A stretch of 64,000 nt of DNA from Citrobacter sp. Marseille-Q6884 (GCF_945906775.1 NZ_CAMDRE010000001.1:1550001-1614000), one strand, 5' to 3'; counted from the first letter of the stretch, positions 1 through 10,674 are shown. Translations and numbers: made by a program. The notes: a model not told the origin generated them from the sequence alone.

Positions 1-1296
1 CATGAAGCCGCCCAGCAAGAAGCCGAAGCAGACAGCCAGAACCACACCCAGAGTACCCGGGATGAAGAACGGATGGTTGAAGACGAATTTACCGATGCGA
101 GTTGTACCGGTGTCATCCATCTGAACCGCCGCAACCAGAGTTGGGTAGGTTGGCAGAATAAACAGGCCAGAAACGGCAGCGAAAGAAGCAACAGCCGTCA
201 GCGGAGAAACGTTCAGTGCCAGAGCCATCGGCATCAGCGCTTTAGCAGTAGCTGCCTGAGAGTAAAGCAGTGCAGAAGCAAAGAAGAAGATGACAGCCAG
301 CAGCCATGGGTGACCCTGAATGACGCTACCTGCAGTATCTTTGATCCAATCAATATTGTGAGAAACGAAAGTATCACCCAGCCATGCAACACCCAGGATA
401 CAGATACAGGCGCTCATACCTGCTTTGAAGGTGCTGGAGTTCAGGATGGAGTCAGTTTCAACGCGGCAGATGATCGTGGTCAGCGTCGCGATGCTCAGCA
501 TGATGATCAGGATGGCGTTGGTGGTGTTCATCAGCGGTTTAGCGACCAGGCCGAGGCTTGGGCTGTTAATGATGGCGTAAGCCACCACGCAAACTACGCC
601 CAGCAGGAACAGCCAAACGGAGGTTTTCGCGCCAGCTTTGATTTCAACCTGTTTTTCGCCACGCAGTTCAACCAAACCTTCTTCCAGACGTTTACGGTAA
701 ACCGGATCGTCAGACAGTTTAGAGTTGAACAGTGCAGTCACCAGGAAGGACATGACCAGTACTGCCAGCAGGGTGGACGGAATGACCACGGACAGCAGGT
801 GAATATAGCTGATGCCATGACCTTCCATGACGGAAGACATGTAAACAACAGCTGCAGAGATTGGCGATGCAGTAATCGCAATCTGTGCTGAAACCACCGC
901 AGTAGACAGAGGACGGCAAGGTTTGATGCCTTGTTCCTTCGCCACTTCAGCGATAACCGGCAGCGTAGCCAGAGAGATGTTACCTGTACCTGCAAAGATG
1001 GTCAGGAAATAGGTCACGATAGGAGCGAGGATCGTGATGTATTTCGGGTTTTTACGCAGCAGTTTTTCAGTTTGGTGAACCAGATAGTCCAGACCACCTG
1101 CAATCTGCATAGCGGAAATGGCAGCGATAACCGCCATGATAATGGAAATAACATCGAACGGAATATTACCCGGTTTTACACCGATAGCGGCGAGAACCAG
1201 AACACCCAGCCCACCTGCAAATCCAATGCCGATACCCCCAAGTCTGGCACCCAAAAAGATTGCCAGCAAAACGATGATAAGTTCTACAACTATCAT
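1..1296 (-). CDS. dcuA: Anaerobic C4-dicarboxylate antiporter DcuA (3' end cut by window)
   Basis: Inner-membrane exchanger that takes up aspartate, fumarate or malate and exports succinate during anaerobic growth. The reverse strand reads MIVVELIIVLLAIFLGARLG at the N terminus and continues without a stop for 432 codons to LGGFM at the window edge. E. coli DcuA has 433 residues, so only about one residue and the stop are missing. The protein is almost entirely hydrophobic segments, as expected of the Dcu family. The start ATG follows AAGGAAGGCTAAT. It lies downstream of aspA in the same direction, with an aspA terminator between them, so it can be co-transcribed or separate. Identity is sure from sequence similarity along the whole length. 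Confidence 0.96.
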   Translation of the reverse strand, partial: MIVVELIIVLLAIFLGARLGGIGIGFAGGLGVLVLAAIGVKPGNIPFDVISIIMAVIAAISAMQIAGGLDYLVHQTEKLLRKNPKYITILAPIVTYFLTIFAGTGNISLATLPVIAEVAKEQGIKPCRPLSTAVVSAQIAITASPISAAVVYMSSVMEGHGISYIHLLSVVIPSTLLAVLVMSFLVTALFNSKLSDDPVYRKRLEEGLVELRGEKQVEIKAGAKTSVWLFLLGVVCVVAYAIINSPSLGLVAKPLMNTTNAILIIMLSIATLTTIICRVETDSILNSSTFKAGMSACICILGVAWLGDTFVSHNIDWIKDTAGSVIQGHPWLLAVIFFFASALLYSQAATAKALMPMALALNVSPLTAVASFAAVSGLFILPTYPTLVAAVQMDDTGTTRIGKFVFNHPFFIPGTLGVVLAVCFGFLLGGFM

Positions 1297-1361
1297 ATTA
1301 GCCTTCCTTGTTCTTTAACAAGTTGATATTAAATTGTTGTTTTAAAGTAACTTCGAGCAAG

Positions 1362-1390
1362 AAAAAAGGCACGTCATCATGACGTGCCTT
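1362..1390 (-). terminator. Intrinsic terminator after aspA
   Basis: Perfect inverted repeat GGCACGTC / GACGTGCC around a short ATCAT loop. On the reverse strand it is followed by a run of six T. It sits between the aspA stop and the dcuA start, so it would end or attenuate aspA transcripts before dcuA. Confidence 0.85.
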
Positions 1391-1411
1391 CTCTGGTACT
1401 ACCCTACACGA

Positions 1412-2848
1412 TTACTGTTCGCTTTCATCAGTATAACGTTTTGCTTTATAAGCAGGGTGCATCAGGTTCTGTGCAGAGAAGATATCGTCCAGTTCAGACT
1501 CGGTCAACAGACCGCGCTCCAGGACAACTTCACGTACGCTCTTACCGGTTTCAGCACAAATCTTACCGACGATATCACCGTTGTGGTGACCAATGAACGG
1601 GTTCAGGTAAGTGACGATACCGATGGAGTTGAATACGAACGCTTCACACACTTCTTTGTTAGCAGTGATGCCGCTTACGCATTTTTCCAGCAGGTTGTAG
1701 CAAGCATTGCTCAGAATGTGGATAGATTCGAACATTGCCTGGCCGATTACCGGTTCCATTACGTTCAGCTGCAGCTGACCTGCTTCAGACGCCATGGTGA
1801 CGGTGATGTCGTTACCGATGACTTTGAAGCACACCTGGTTTACGACTTCCGGGATAACCGGGTTAACTTTTGCTGGCATGATGGAAGAACCCGCCTGCAG
1901 TTCCGGCAGGTTGATCTCGTTCAGACCGGCACGTGGGCCAGAGGAGAGCAAACGCAGGTCGTTACAGATTTTGGACATTTTCACAGCCAGACGTTTCAGT
2001 GCACCGTGCACCATAACGTATGCGCCGCAGTCAGAGGTCGCTTCAATCAGGTCTTCAGCCGGTACACAGGCAAAACCGGTAACTTCAGCCAGTTTTTGCA
2101 CTGCCAGCGGAGAGTATTCTTTTGGTGTGTTCAGACCGGTACCGATAGCTGTTGCGCCGAGGTTAACTTCCAGCAGCAGTTCAGCGGTACGGCCAATGTT
2201 TTTCACTTCTTCTTTCAACAGTACGCTGAAAGCACGGAATTCCTGACCGAGGGTCATCGGTACAGCATCCTGCAGCTGGGTACGACCCATTTTCAGGATG
2301 TCCTGGAATTCAACCGCTTTCTGCTCGAAGCCTTCGCGCAGCTGGTTCAGAGCATCAATCAGTTTAATGATAGATGCGTACACAGCGATACGGAAACCAG
2401 TCGGGTAAGCGTCGTTGGTGGACTGACATTTGTTGACGTGGTCGTTCGGGTTCAGGTACTGATATTCACCTTTCTGGTGACCCATCAGTTCCAGACCGAT
2501 ATTGGCCAGCACTTCGTTGGTATTCATGTTGACGGAGGTACCTGCACCGCCCTGGTATACGTCTACCGGGAACTGATCCATGCATTTTCCGTTATTCAGG
2601 ACTTCATCACACGCCGCGATGATGGCATTTGCCACACTCTTAGGAATGGTTTGCAGCTCTTTGTTGGCCAGGGCCGCTGCCTTTTTCACCATTACCATAC
2701 CGCGAACAAATTCAGGAATATCACTGATTTTGTTGTTGCTAATGTAGAAGTTTTCAATCGCTCTCAGAGTGTGAACACCGTAGTAGGCGTCCGCTGGAAC
2801 TTCCCTGGTACCCAACAAATCTTCTTCGATACGAATGTTGTTTAACAT
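1412..2848 (-). CDS. aspA: Aspartate ammonia-lyase (aspartase)
   Basis: Converts L-aspartate to fumarate and ammonia in the cytoplasm, feeding fumarate respiration together with DcuA and fumarate reductase (also in this window). 478 residues, the E. coli length. The fumarase/aspartase signature [12 protein letters not shown] is present near residues 316-327 with the catalytic serine loop, and the T-S-x-N substrate motif TSVNMNTNE is near residue 101. I chose the internal ATG at 2848 ([12 protein letters not shown]) because it matches the E. coli N terminus. An upstream in-frame ATG would add 14 unrelated residues. It is transcribed toward dcuA. The upstream region carries a CRP-like site, in keeping with the known CRP and FNR control of the E. 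coli gene. Confidence 0.97.
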   Translation of the reverse strand: MLNNIRIEEDLLGTREVPADAYYGVHTLRAIENFYISNNKISDIPEFVRGMVMVKKAAALANKELQTIPKSVANAIIAACDEVLNNGKCMDQFPVDVYQGGAGTSVNMNTNEVLANIGLELMGHQKGEYQYLNPNDHVNKCQSTNDAYPTGFRIAVYASIIKLIDALNQLREGFEQKAVEFQDILKMGRTQLQDAVPMTLGQEFRAFSVLLKEEVKNIGRTAELLLEVNLGATAIGTGLNTPKEYSPLAVQKLAEVTGFACVPAEDLIEATSDCGAYVMVHGALKRLAVKMSKICNDLRLLSSGPRAGLNEINLPELQAGSSIMPAKVNPVIPEVVNQVCFKVIGNDITVTMASEAGQLQLNVMEPVIGQAMFESIHILSNACYNLLEKCVSGITANKEVCEAFVFNSIGIVTYLNPFIGHHNGDIVGKICAETGKSVREVVLERGLLTESELDDIFSAQNLMHPAYKAKRYTDESEQ

Positions 2849-3184
2849 GTGAACCTTCTTTTTCAAGCTGCCAATGATTTTACTTAACACACAGGATATA
2901 TGTGATTTCGATTGTTTTCCGACCGACGATTATCCCCTGCATCGGTCTGATACCCGAGATCATATGCTGGTTCAGGATTTCTACCGTAATCTGGATCACT
3001 TAAAACGTGGAATTTACCCCTTATTTATTATTCTGTGAAATAGATCACTACTTTAGGATTAATACCAAATATCAGTGTACAACCAGCTTGAAATTTTGCT
3101 AATTGCCTCAACATCAGAGTGATGCAGGTCACACATTTTTTGAACAGGCGTTGCGAAAACGGCTGTTTTCAACAGGAGAGCCCT
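2849..3184. other. aspA/fxsA divergent intergenic region
   Basis: 336 bases without a gene between the divergent aspA and fxsA starts. It is AT-rich in the middle and holds a strong CRP-like palindrome (3034-3049) and a second weaker one close to fxsA (3119-3132). I see no small ORF with a convincing ribosome site. Confidence 0.6.
3034..3049. promoter_or_regulatory. CRP-like operator between aspA and fxsA
   Basis: TGTGAAATAGATCACT matches the CRP consensus TGTGA-N6-TCACA in nine of ten key positions. It lies about 190 bases before the aspA start and 140 before fxsA. CRP activation of aspA is known in E. coli; use of this particular site is inferred. A second, weaker palindrome, GTGATGCAGGTCAC, is at 3119-3132. 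Confidence 0.6.
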
Positions 3185-3664
3185 TTGCGCTGGATACCAT
3201 TACTTGCCATTTTTCTCTATGTATACATTGAGATATCTATCTTTATCCAGGTTGCCCATGTGCTTGGCGTCCTGATGACTCTGATTCTGGTGATCTTTAC
3301 GTCGGTCATCGGGATGTCTCTGGTACGCAACCAGGGATTTAAGAATTTTTTGTTGATGCAACAGAAAATGGCGGCAGGTGAAAGCCCTGCGGCTGAGATG
3401 ATTAAGAGCGTGTCGCTGATCATCGCCGGTTTGTTGCTGGTGCTGCCCGGCTTCTTCACTGATTTCCTTGGCCTTCTTCTTTTATTACCTCCGGTGCAGA
3501 AGCACCTGACGATGAAACTGCTGCCGCATCTGCGTTTTTCGCGTATGCCGGGCGGTGGTTTTAGTGCCGGAACCGGTGGCGGCGATACGTTTGACGGTGA
3601 GTTCCAGCGTAAAGACGATGATCGTAACCGCCTCGATCATAAGGATGACGATCGCCGCGACTAA
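3185..3664 (+). CDS. fxsA: FxsA family inner-membrane protein
   Basis: 159 residues, beginning at a TTG codon (reads M-RWIPLLAIFLYVYIEISIF). The start is supported by AGGAGA seven bases upstream and by agreement with the E. coli FxsA N terminus. Two to three membrane segments fill roughly residues 1-45 and 75-105. The tail after about residue 115 is Gly-rich then strongly charged (Arg/Asp/Lys), probably cytoplasmic. In E. coli, overproduction relieves F-plasmid exclusion of phage T7; the cellular role is otherwise unclear. It is transcribed divergently from aspA. An upstream ATG at 3119 would prepend 22 residues with no counterpart in E. coli. Confidence 0.93.
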   Translation: MRWIPLLAIFLYVYIEISIFIQVAHVLGVLMTLILVIFTSVIGMSLVRNQGFKNFLLMQQKMAAGESPAAEMIKSVSLIIAGLLLVLPGFFTDFLGLLLLLPPVQKHLTMKLLPHLRFSRMPGGGFSAGTGGGDTFDGEFQRKDDDRNRLDHKDDDRRD

Positions 3665-3683
3665 TGACTTTGTCGATTTTAAG

Positions 3684-3710
3684 GCCCGGTAAGCCATCGC
3701 GTTACTGGGC
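3684..3710. repeat. REP-like palindrome between fxsA and yjeH
   Basis: GCCCGGTAA and TTACTGGGC form an inverted repeat with one wobble position and an 9-base spacer, in the gap between the convergent fxsA and yjeH genes. Composition and position are typical of enterobacterial REP units. Confidence 0.6.
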
Positions 3711-3727
3711 ACTTTCGCCACATAGCG

Positions 3728-4993
3728 CTAACGCTTACCGGCCGACATAGGGTTTTCAGCCATTTTTCGTTTCGGTAAAAACATCCATAACCCTGCCAGC
3801 ATCATCAACGCATACAGGCTCTTCCAGCCAACCATCGCCAGCAACAACAGACACAGTACGCCGCCGACAACGGCTAGCGCGCGATAACGCCCTTTCAGCA
3901 GACGACACCCGGCCAGCATGCACAGCAGATAGATCATAATAAAGATGCCGTTGGCATAGACGATGAGCGCATCAAGATTGATTTCTAAAGCATAGATACA
4001 CAGCGTGCTCACCACGCAGCAGCCCAACACAGCGTTTAACGCGTTACGCGGGATATGGCGTGAGGAGAGTTGAGCCAGGTAATGCCCCGGGTTGTGTTGC
4101 GCTTGAGACCACACCAGCCGCGCAAAACTCTGTATATAGATGTTGAGACTGGCAAAACAGGCCAGATAACCGATCACACAGGCCACCCACAGCGCCTGAA
4201 CGCCGAACAGTTTCACCACAATCTCGGGCAGTGAGGCCGCCGCGGCCATCGTTTCGCCGTAGGCCTCAAAATGCAATACGACGACCGTACATGCCCAGTA
4301 GACGGACCCTGCCAGCAACAGGCCGATCATCAGCGCGCGCGGGAAATCGCGCTTCGGGTTTTTGAATTCGGACGCCAGGTGCGCAAACGCTTCAAGGCCG
4401 ACGAAACACCAGAACATCACCGACAGTGCTGCGAACAAACCCGGAAGTTCAATATCGTGCACGGCAGGGAAAGGGATTTCGCCAGGCTTCAGCTTGCCCG
4501 CCCACCAGATGGCGACAATCAAGGCAACAATCAGCCCGGCAATCACTGTTTGCAGGTTAGCGCTGGAGCTGGCGCCGCGGGAGCCAATGTACCAAACCAA
4601 TACCAGCGTACCGAATTCTGCCAGCAACAGTTGCCAGCCATGCCAGCCAAACATGGCCTGACCAAATCCTGCGGCAATGTGTAATGCTGCGGGCAGCCCC
4701 ACGGGAATGACGGATAAAAATAGCCATCCGGTGACGCGCTCAAGACGTGAGCCAAAGGCCATCCCGACAAAATGTGCCACGCCTCCCGCACTGGGGAAAT
4801 GGCGACCAAGCACAGCAAAAACAATCGCGACGGGGAAGACTAAAACAATCAGTGCCGGCCATGCCCACAGGCTATTATTGCCCGCGACAAGCGCGGCCAG
4901 TGCGGGGACGGCGAAAACACCTGTCCCGAGTAATGATGTCGATAACAGGCCAACGCCCTGAGCCAGCCCCAGTTCTTGTTTCAGTCCACTCAT
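3728..4993 (-). CDS. yjeH: Amino-acid exporter YjeH (APC family)
   Basis: 421-residue inner-membrane protein of the APC amino acid/polyamine superfamily, about twelve membrane segments. It starts MSGLKQELGLAQGVGLLSTS, where the conserved GVGLLSTSLLGTGVFA helix is the usual APC TM1 with an unwound Gly-rich centre. E. coli YjeH exports L-methionine and branched-chain amino acids. Here the length and sequence agree closely, so the same role is inferred. It runs convergent with fxsA and divergent from groES, with an independent upstream region. The Pro/Gly-poor C-terminal tail (PKRKMAENPMSAGKR) is basic. Confidence 0.92.
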   Translation of the reverse strand: MSGLKQELGLAQGVGLLSTSLLGTGVFAVPALAALVAGNNSLWAWPALIVLVFPVAIVFAVLGRHFPSAGGVAHFVGMAFGSRLERVTGWLFLSVIPVGLPAALHIAAGFGQAMFGWHGWQLLLAEFGTLVLVWYIGSRGASSSANLQTVIAGLIVALIVAIWWAGKLKPGEIPFPAVHDIELPGLFAALSVMFWCFVGLEAFAHLASEFKNPKRDFPRALMIGLLLAGSVYWACTVVVLHFEAYGETMAAAASLPEIVVKLFGVQALWVACVIGYLACFASLNIYIQSFARLVWSQAQHNPGHYLAQLSSRHIPRNALNAVLGCCVVSTLCIYALEINLDALIVYANGIFIMIYLLCMLAGCRLLKGRYRALAVVGGVLCLLLLAMVGWKSLYALMMLAGLWMFLPKRKMAENPMSAGKR

Positions 4994-5157
4994 GAGTCGT
5001 TATCCGGTTACACCCGATAGTCAGGCAACTGCGCAGATTTTCGATGTTATCACAATCGGATTTGCTTATGACGACGTGACTGAAATCGTTATGAAATGTG
5101 AGGCGCGTCGGTGTTTTGGCGGGATTTTCTCCTGAGAAAAAATTTTTTTCGCTTGCC

Positions 5158-5189
5158 CCCTTGAAGGCACAAATCCCCATCCCCATCTC
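5158..5189 (+). promoter_or_regulatory. Heat-shock (sigma-32) promoter of groESL
   Basis: The -35 CCCTTGAAG and -10 CCCCATCT match the RpoH consensus and the mapped E. coli groE promoter. From the end of TTGAA to the distal CCCCAT is 15 bases; I recall 13 in the E. coli sequence. The CCCCAT block is duplicated in tandem (5175-5186), so two -10 registers are possible. The groES start is 80 bases downstream. Confidence 0.87.
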
Positions 5190-5268
5190 TCTGGTCACTA
5201 GCCGGGAAACCGTTTACGGGCCGGCGTCACCCATAACTGATAAAGACTTTCTCAAAGGAGAGCTATCA

Positions 5269-5562
5269 ATGAGTATTCGTCCGTTACATGATCGCGTGAT
5301 CGTTAAACGTAAAGAAGTTGAATCCAAATCTGCTGGCGGCATCGTACTGACCGGTTCTGCAGCGGGTAAATCAACTCGTGGCGAAATCATCGCTGTCGGT
5401 AAGGGTCGCATCCTGGACAACGGTACCGTACAGCCGCTGGACGTGAAAGTCGGCGATATCGTTATTTTCAACGATGGCTACGGTGTTAAATCTGAGAAGA
5501 TCGACAATGAAGACGTGTTGATCATGTCTGAAAGCGACATTCTGGCGATTGTTGAAGCGTAA
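5269..5562 (+). CDS. groES: Co-chaperonin GroES
   Basis: 97-residue Hsp10 that caps the GroEL cavity. The start at 5269 ([18 protein letters not shown]) follows AAAGGAGAGCTATCA and matches E. coli exactly in length. The mobile loop that docks on GroEL is visible near residues 16-32 with the GGIVL contact motif, and the roof hairpin is near residue 50. groEL begins 43 bases downstream in the same operon. A longer in-frame reading from 5098 runs through the promoter and is not real. Confidence 0.98.
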   Translation: MSIRPLHDRVIVKRKEVESKSAGGIVLTGSAAGKSTRGEIIAVGKGRILDNGTVQPLDVKVGDIVIFNDGYGVKSEKIDNEDVLIMSESDILAIVEA

Positions 5563-5593
5563 TCCGCGAACGACACTGAACATACGAATTTAA

Positions 5594-7252
<1,659 letters not shown>

Positions 7253-7282
7253 TCATGTTGTTCTGAACCTCTCAGAATTGAA

Positions 7283-7316
7283 AACCCCCAGGCAGAAATG
7301 TCTGGGGGTTTTTCTT
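7283..7316 (+). terminator. groESL terminator
   Basis: CCCCCAG and CTGGGGG pair around a 10-base loop and are followed by TTTTTCTTTT. It begins 30 bases after the groEL stop. Confidence 0.93.
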
Positions 7317-7385
7317 TTGGTCATCTTTTTAGTATATGATTCAGCTACGGACAAAAGGTCCAGCTCATTGATTATGGGGAATAAC

Positions 7386-7739
7386 ATGCACGTGAAATAT
7401 TTAGCAGGGATCGTTGGTGCCGCGCTACTGATGGCGGGTTGTAGCTCCAGCAACGAACTGAGTTCAGCCGGGCAGAGCGTACGCTTTGTAGAAGAGAAGC
7501 CAGGCGCTGAGTGCCAACTGATTGGTACTGCAACGGGTAAGCAGAGCAACTGGCTTTCTGGTCAGCATGGTGAAGAGGGCGGTTCTATGCGCGGTGCGGC
7601 GAACGATCTGCGTAACCAGGCTGCAGCGATGGGCGGTAACGTGATTTATGGCGTCAGCAGCCCGTCGCAGGGGATGCTGTCCAGCTTTGTCCCAACGGCC
7701 AGTGAGATGAACGGCCAGGTTTATAAGTGCCCGAACTGA
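7386..7739 (+). CDS. yjeI: Outer-membrane-type lipoprotein YjeI (DUF4156)
   Basis: 117-residue precursor starting at MHVKYLAGIVGAALLMAGC. The lipobox LMAGC puts the lipidated cysteine at residue 19, followed by Ser-Ser-Ser, which favours outer-membrane sorting over inner-membrane retention. The rest is a small soluble DUF4156 domain with the run QHGEEGGSMRGAANDLRNQA. Function unknown. It is a single-gene unit between the groESL terminator and an ERIC element that begins right after the stop. The frame open from 7278 crosses the groESL terminator, so the internal ATG at 7386 is preferred and agrees with E. coli. Confidence 0.93.
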   Translation: MHVKYLAGIVGAALLMAGCSSSNELSSAGQSVRFVEEKPGAECQLIGTATGKQSNWLSGQHGEEGGSMRGAANDLRNQAAAMGGNVIYGVSSPSQGMLSSFVPTASEMNGQVYKCPN

Positions 7740-7744
7740 GTGCA

Positions 7745-7868
7745 CTTCATCATTCAACCTGCCTTTCCGTTGGCTGTGCGGTGAAACCCCCAGTCACGTA
7801 GTCCTCTATGCTCCTGGGGATTGATGAGAGACGTCTCAGTCTCTCATTCGTTCCTGACGACGGTATGC
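7745..7868 (-). repeat. ERIC element (degenerate) after yjeI
   Basis: Positions about 7809-7822 (ATGCTCCTGGGGAT) match the core of the ERIC1R sequence. GTTGGCTG (7770-7777) and CCCCAGTCAC (7788-7797) are the expected ERIC landmarks in order and spacing. In the antisense direction it reads the standard ERIC orientation. The outer part is diverged and contains a local GAGAGAC/GTCTCTC hairpin (7826-7845). Ends are approximate. The element is about 125 bases, the usual ERIC size. Confidence 0.8.
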
Positions 7869-7927
7869 CTCATTTGCCACCGCGATGCAGATTGAATGAG
7901 CGAGTGTCCAGCACTGCGCTAACCACA

Positions 7928-8791
7928 TCAGGCATTCTTAGCTTTCTTCATGGACTGAACGCGTAAATGATGTAATGCGCGCAGGCACTGTTCCTGGGTG
8001 AGCTTCTGCGTTTTATCGTCCGTTAACGTTCTGACAAATACCTGGCACGGTGCGCCGACCAGCTTTTTCAGTCTGGGGCTGAAGTCGAGCAATCGACGTG
8101 AAATCGCCTTCACCTCTTTACTGCCTGAAGGTGTGCGGGTTTTCACTACGGAACCACAAAACTGAGTGTTGCCCGTTTCATCCTCGTAGCGATAAAGCAC
8201 GGCCAGATAATGATTAAATAAATGCTGTTTCCACTCGGGTTGCTCGTAGGAATCATATTCCAGATTGTCGTTTTTCTGGCAATCCACATCGTACAGAGGC
8301 AAAAAATCCAGCAGTGACGTAATACGTAGCGCTAATTCACGCATGCCTGCATTGTTGATGGCATGAATTATTGCATGTGTCAGAACATTAATTTGCAATT
8401 CATTAATCAATAACTCGCATGTTTGTCCATCATGTAATGTCAGAGATAGCGTTAAGTGCTCGCCTTTATCATTGATAAGTATGAGTGAATTGATGCGACG
8501 GTTAATATCTGCGTTTTTTAACTCACCTTCCTGAATTAAGGGGATGTTCTCGTGCATTTTCTTACTGGCCCTGGCACAGGCTTTTTCATAGTGCTGACGT
8601 TCATCGTCGCGAAGCAGAGATTTCGCATATAGCCTGCTCTCCAGTGCGATAAACAGGTCTCGCAAACCCAGCGGAGACAGGAAAAAAAGTGATTCTTTGT
8701 TACCCGTTTCTTTTATCTTTAAGGCCAGTGCAATAAATTCATTTTTCTGGCGAATAACACCTGTATTAATTCCCTTAATACTAATAGGCAT
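7928..8791 (-). CDS. yjeJ: Uncharacterised protein YjeJ
   Basis: 287 residues from the ATG at 8791 (MPISIKGINTGVIRQKNEFI), preceded by GGGAG eight bases upstream. A longer frame to 8845 has no ribosome site. No signal peptide or membrane segment is seen. It is soluble, rich in Lys/Asn/Leu, with a conserved-looking block ITSLLDFLPLYDVDCQ near residue 170 and a basic C terminus (VQSMKKAKNA). I believe it is the counterpart of E. coli yjeJ by position (between yjeI and epmB) and by that block, but it is clearly less conserved than its neighbours and more AT-rich in its 5' half. No function can be assigned. Confidence 0.8.
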   Translation of the reverse strand: MPISIKGINTGVIRQKNEFIALALKIKETGNKESLFFLSPLGLRDLFIALESRLYAKSLLRDDERQHYEKACARASKKMHENIPLIQEGELKNADINRRINSLILINDKGEHLTLSLTLHDGQTCELLINELQINVLTHAIIHAINNAGMRELALRITSLLDFLPLYDVDCQKNDNLEYDSYEQPEWKQHLFNHYLAVLYRYEDETGNTQFCGSVVKTRTPSGSKEVKAISRRLLDFSPRLKKLVGAPCQVFVRTLTDDKTQKLTQEQCLRALHHLRVQSMKKAKNA

Positions 8792-8934
8792 CACGGTTCT
8801 CCCTAACCATATATTAATTAGAATGATAATTTTGGATTGTGCCATATATTTTAAAAATGCACATTTATAAGCGCTTGTTAAAATAGCATAGATTAAAAGT
8901 GAGGCTCTACCCGAATGGAATTAAATCATAAAAT

Positions 8935-8966
8935 TTAGCAATGGGTGTCCGATTTCGGACACCCAT
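8935..8966 (-). terminator. Hairpin after epmB
   Basis: An 11-bp perfect stem (ATGGGTGTCCG / CGGACACCCAT) with a 4-base loop immediately follows the epmB stop. On the reverse strand the following bases are T-rich but not a clean U tract, so termination strength is uncertain. Confidence 0.65.
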
Positions 8967-8972
8967 TACGTG

Positions 8973-10001
8973 TTATTGTTGACGTAATTGTAAATCCAGC
9001 GGTGTTTTACTTGGCTCTCCGCCGATCTCACGTGCCAGTTTGGGCACCATATAACCTGAAACCAGCGTTAATAACTCACGCATGATTTGACGTGCTTCGT
9101 CGTCGCTGACCATAAAGTGGGCGGCTCCCTGCACTTTATCCAGCACATGCAGGTAATAAGGCATCACTCCCGCATCAAACAATGCATTGCTGAGAGCAGC
9201 CAGCGTTTGCGCATTATCGTTGACACCACGCAGCAACACGCTTTGGTTGAGTAGCGTGACGCCTGCTTTACGCAGCGTTGCCATCGCCTGACGAAATGTC
9301 TCATCGATTTCGTTGGCGTGATTAATATGGTTCACCAGCAAAACTTGCAGGCGCGATTGCTCGAAGCGGGTTGTCAGCCCATCCGTAATACGTGCAGGAA
9401 TCACAATCGGCAGGCGACTGTGAATTCGCAGACGTTTGATATGCGGGATGGCTTCCAGTTGTGTGAGTAACCACGCCAGCTCATGATCCTTGGCCATTAA
9501 CGGATCGCCACCGGAGAAGATGATCTCATCAAGTTCAGGATGCGCAGCGATGTAATCTAACGCGACCTGCCAGTTGCGTTTATTCCCTTGATTTTCTGCA
9601 TAAGGGAAATGGCGGCGGAAACAGTAGCGGCAGTTTACCGCGCATCCACCTTTTACCAACAGTAACGCCCGATTACGGTATTTATGCAGCAATCCCGGCA
9701 CAACGCTGTGTTGTTCTTCCAGCGGGTCGGTAGAGAATCCGGGCGCGGCGACAAATTCATCCTGTGAGGTAAGAACCTGACGCAACAGAGGATCGTTAGG
9801 GTTGCCTTTTTCCATACGCGCGATAAATGAGCGCGGCACGCGGAGGGCAAAAAGACGTTTTGCCTCGCGCCCTGCGAGCAAATTTTCATCAGCGTCTATA
9901 TTCAAAAGACGTAATAGTTCATCCGGATCGGTGAGAACATCGGCAAGTTGTACTAACCAATCTTCTCTGGATGGGGTGTTTAGGGTTACAATATGCGCCA
10001 T
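8973..10001 (-). CDS. epmB: EF-P-(R)-beta-lysylation: lysine 2,3-aminomutase EpmB
   Basis: 342-residue radical-SAM enzyme that turns L-alpha-lysine into (R)-beta-lysine, the donor used by EpmA to modify Lys34 of EF-P. The iron-sulfur motif is visible as Cys120-x3-Cys124-x2-Cys127 ([12 protein letters not shown]). The PLP-binding part is in the C-terminal half. Length equals E. coli EpmB. It is divergent from efp, its target, with 40 bases between the two starts, so the pair probably shares a promoter region. epmA is 6 kb away in this window, completing the pathway. Confidence 0.96.
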   Translation of the reverse strand: MAHIVTLNTPSREDWLVQLADVLTDPDELLRLLNIDADENLLAGREAKRLFALRVPRSFIARMEKGNPNDPLLRQVLTSQDEFVAAPGFSTDPLEEQHSVVPGLLHKYRNRALLLVKGGCAVNCRYCFRRHFPYAENQGNKRNWQVALDYIAAHPELDEIIFSGGDPLMAKDHELAWLLTQLEAIPHIKRLRIHSRLPIVIPARITDGLTTRFEQSRLQVLLVNHINHANEIDETFRQAMATLRKAGVTLLNQSVLLRGVNDNAQTLAALSNALFDAGVMPYYLHVLDKVQGAAHFMVSDDEARQIMRELLTLVSGYMVPKLAREIGGEPSKTPLDLQLRQQ

Positions 10002-10041
10002 TTTGTGGCTTAGCTACCAGTTAACAATTTCAGAGGGCCTT

Positions 10042-10608
10042 ATGGCAACTTACTATAGCAACGATTTTCGCGCCGGTCTTAAAATCATGATGGACGGCGA
10101 ACCTTATGCGGTTGAAGCCAGTGAATTCGTTAAACCGGGCAAAGGCCAGGCTTTCGCGCGCGTTAAGCTGCGTCGTCTGCTGACCGGTACTCGTGTAGAG
10201 AAAACCTTCAAGTCCACCGACTCTGCAGAAGGCGCAGATGTTGTCGATATGAACCTGACTTACCTGTACAACGATGGTGAGTTCTACCATTTCATGAACA
10301 ACTCCACTTTCGAACAGCTTGCAGCTGACGCGAAAGCAGTCGGTGATAGCGCTAAATGGCTGCTGGACCAGGCTGAGTGCATCGTGACCCTGTGGAATGG
10401 TCAGCCGATCTCCGTGACTCCGCCGAACTTCGTTGAGCTGGAAATCGTTGAAACTGATCCAGGTCTGAAAGGCGACACCGCAGGTACTGGCGGCAAGCCG
10501 GCAACGCTTTCCACTGGCGCAGTAGTTAAAGTTCCGCTGTTCGTACAGATTGGCGAAGTGATTAAAGTGGATACGCGTTCAGGCGAATACGTTTCCCGCG
10601 TTAAGTAA
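10042..10608 (+). CDS. efp: Translation elongation factor P
   Basis: 188-residue factor that rescues ribosomes stalled on polyproline. The start at 10042 ([16 protein letters not shown]) follows AGAGGGCCTT and matches E. coli. The modified residue is Lys34 in KPGKGQAF at the tip of domain I. Three beta-barrel domains are expected. EpmA and EpmB, needed for Lys34 beta-lysylation, are both in this window; the final hydroxylase EpmC is not. A longer frame from 9802 overlaps epmB and is spurious. Confidence 0.98.
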   Translation: MATYYSNDFRAGLKIMMDGEPYAVEASEFVKPGKGQAFARVKLRRLLTGTRVEKTFKSTDSAEGADVVDMNLTYLYNDGEFYHFMNNSTFEQLAADAKAVGDSAKWLLDQAECIVTLWNGQPISVTPPNFVELEIVETDPGLKGDTAGTGGKPATLSTGAVVKVPLFVQIGEVIKVDTRSGEYVSRVK

Positions 10609-10620
10609 TACACTTCATCC

Positions 10621-10674
10621 TTCATGCTGCTTCTTTGCAGGCCTTTTTGACTGGTCGCTTCGACGCAGCATGAA
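10621..10674. repeat. Perfect 10-bp inverted repeat between efp and ecnA
   Basis: TTCATGCTGC (10621-10630) and GCAGCATGAA (10665-10674) pair perfectly, enclosing 34 bases that contain an inner GTCG-CTT-CGAC hairpin (10654-10664). No T run follows directly, so it is not a simple terminator. It would form a long structured 3' end on the efp transcript or 5' region for ecnA. Confidence 0.6.

Noticed and set aside
73..1326. Forward-strand frames of 272 and 131 codons at the left edge
   Set aside because: They lie opposite dcuA, whose reverse-strand reading is uninterrupted and matches the family.
1379..2845. 488-codon open frame opposite aspA
   Set aside because: Fully antisense to a certain gene in codon-biased DNA; no family resemblance, no ribosome site, and amino acid composition (many Phe, Val, Thr, Gln) typical of a shadow frame.
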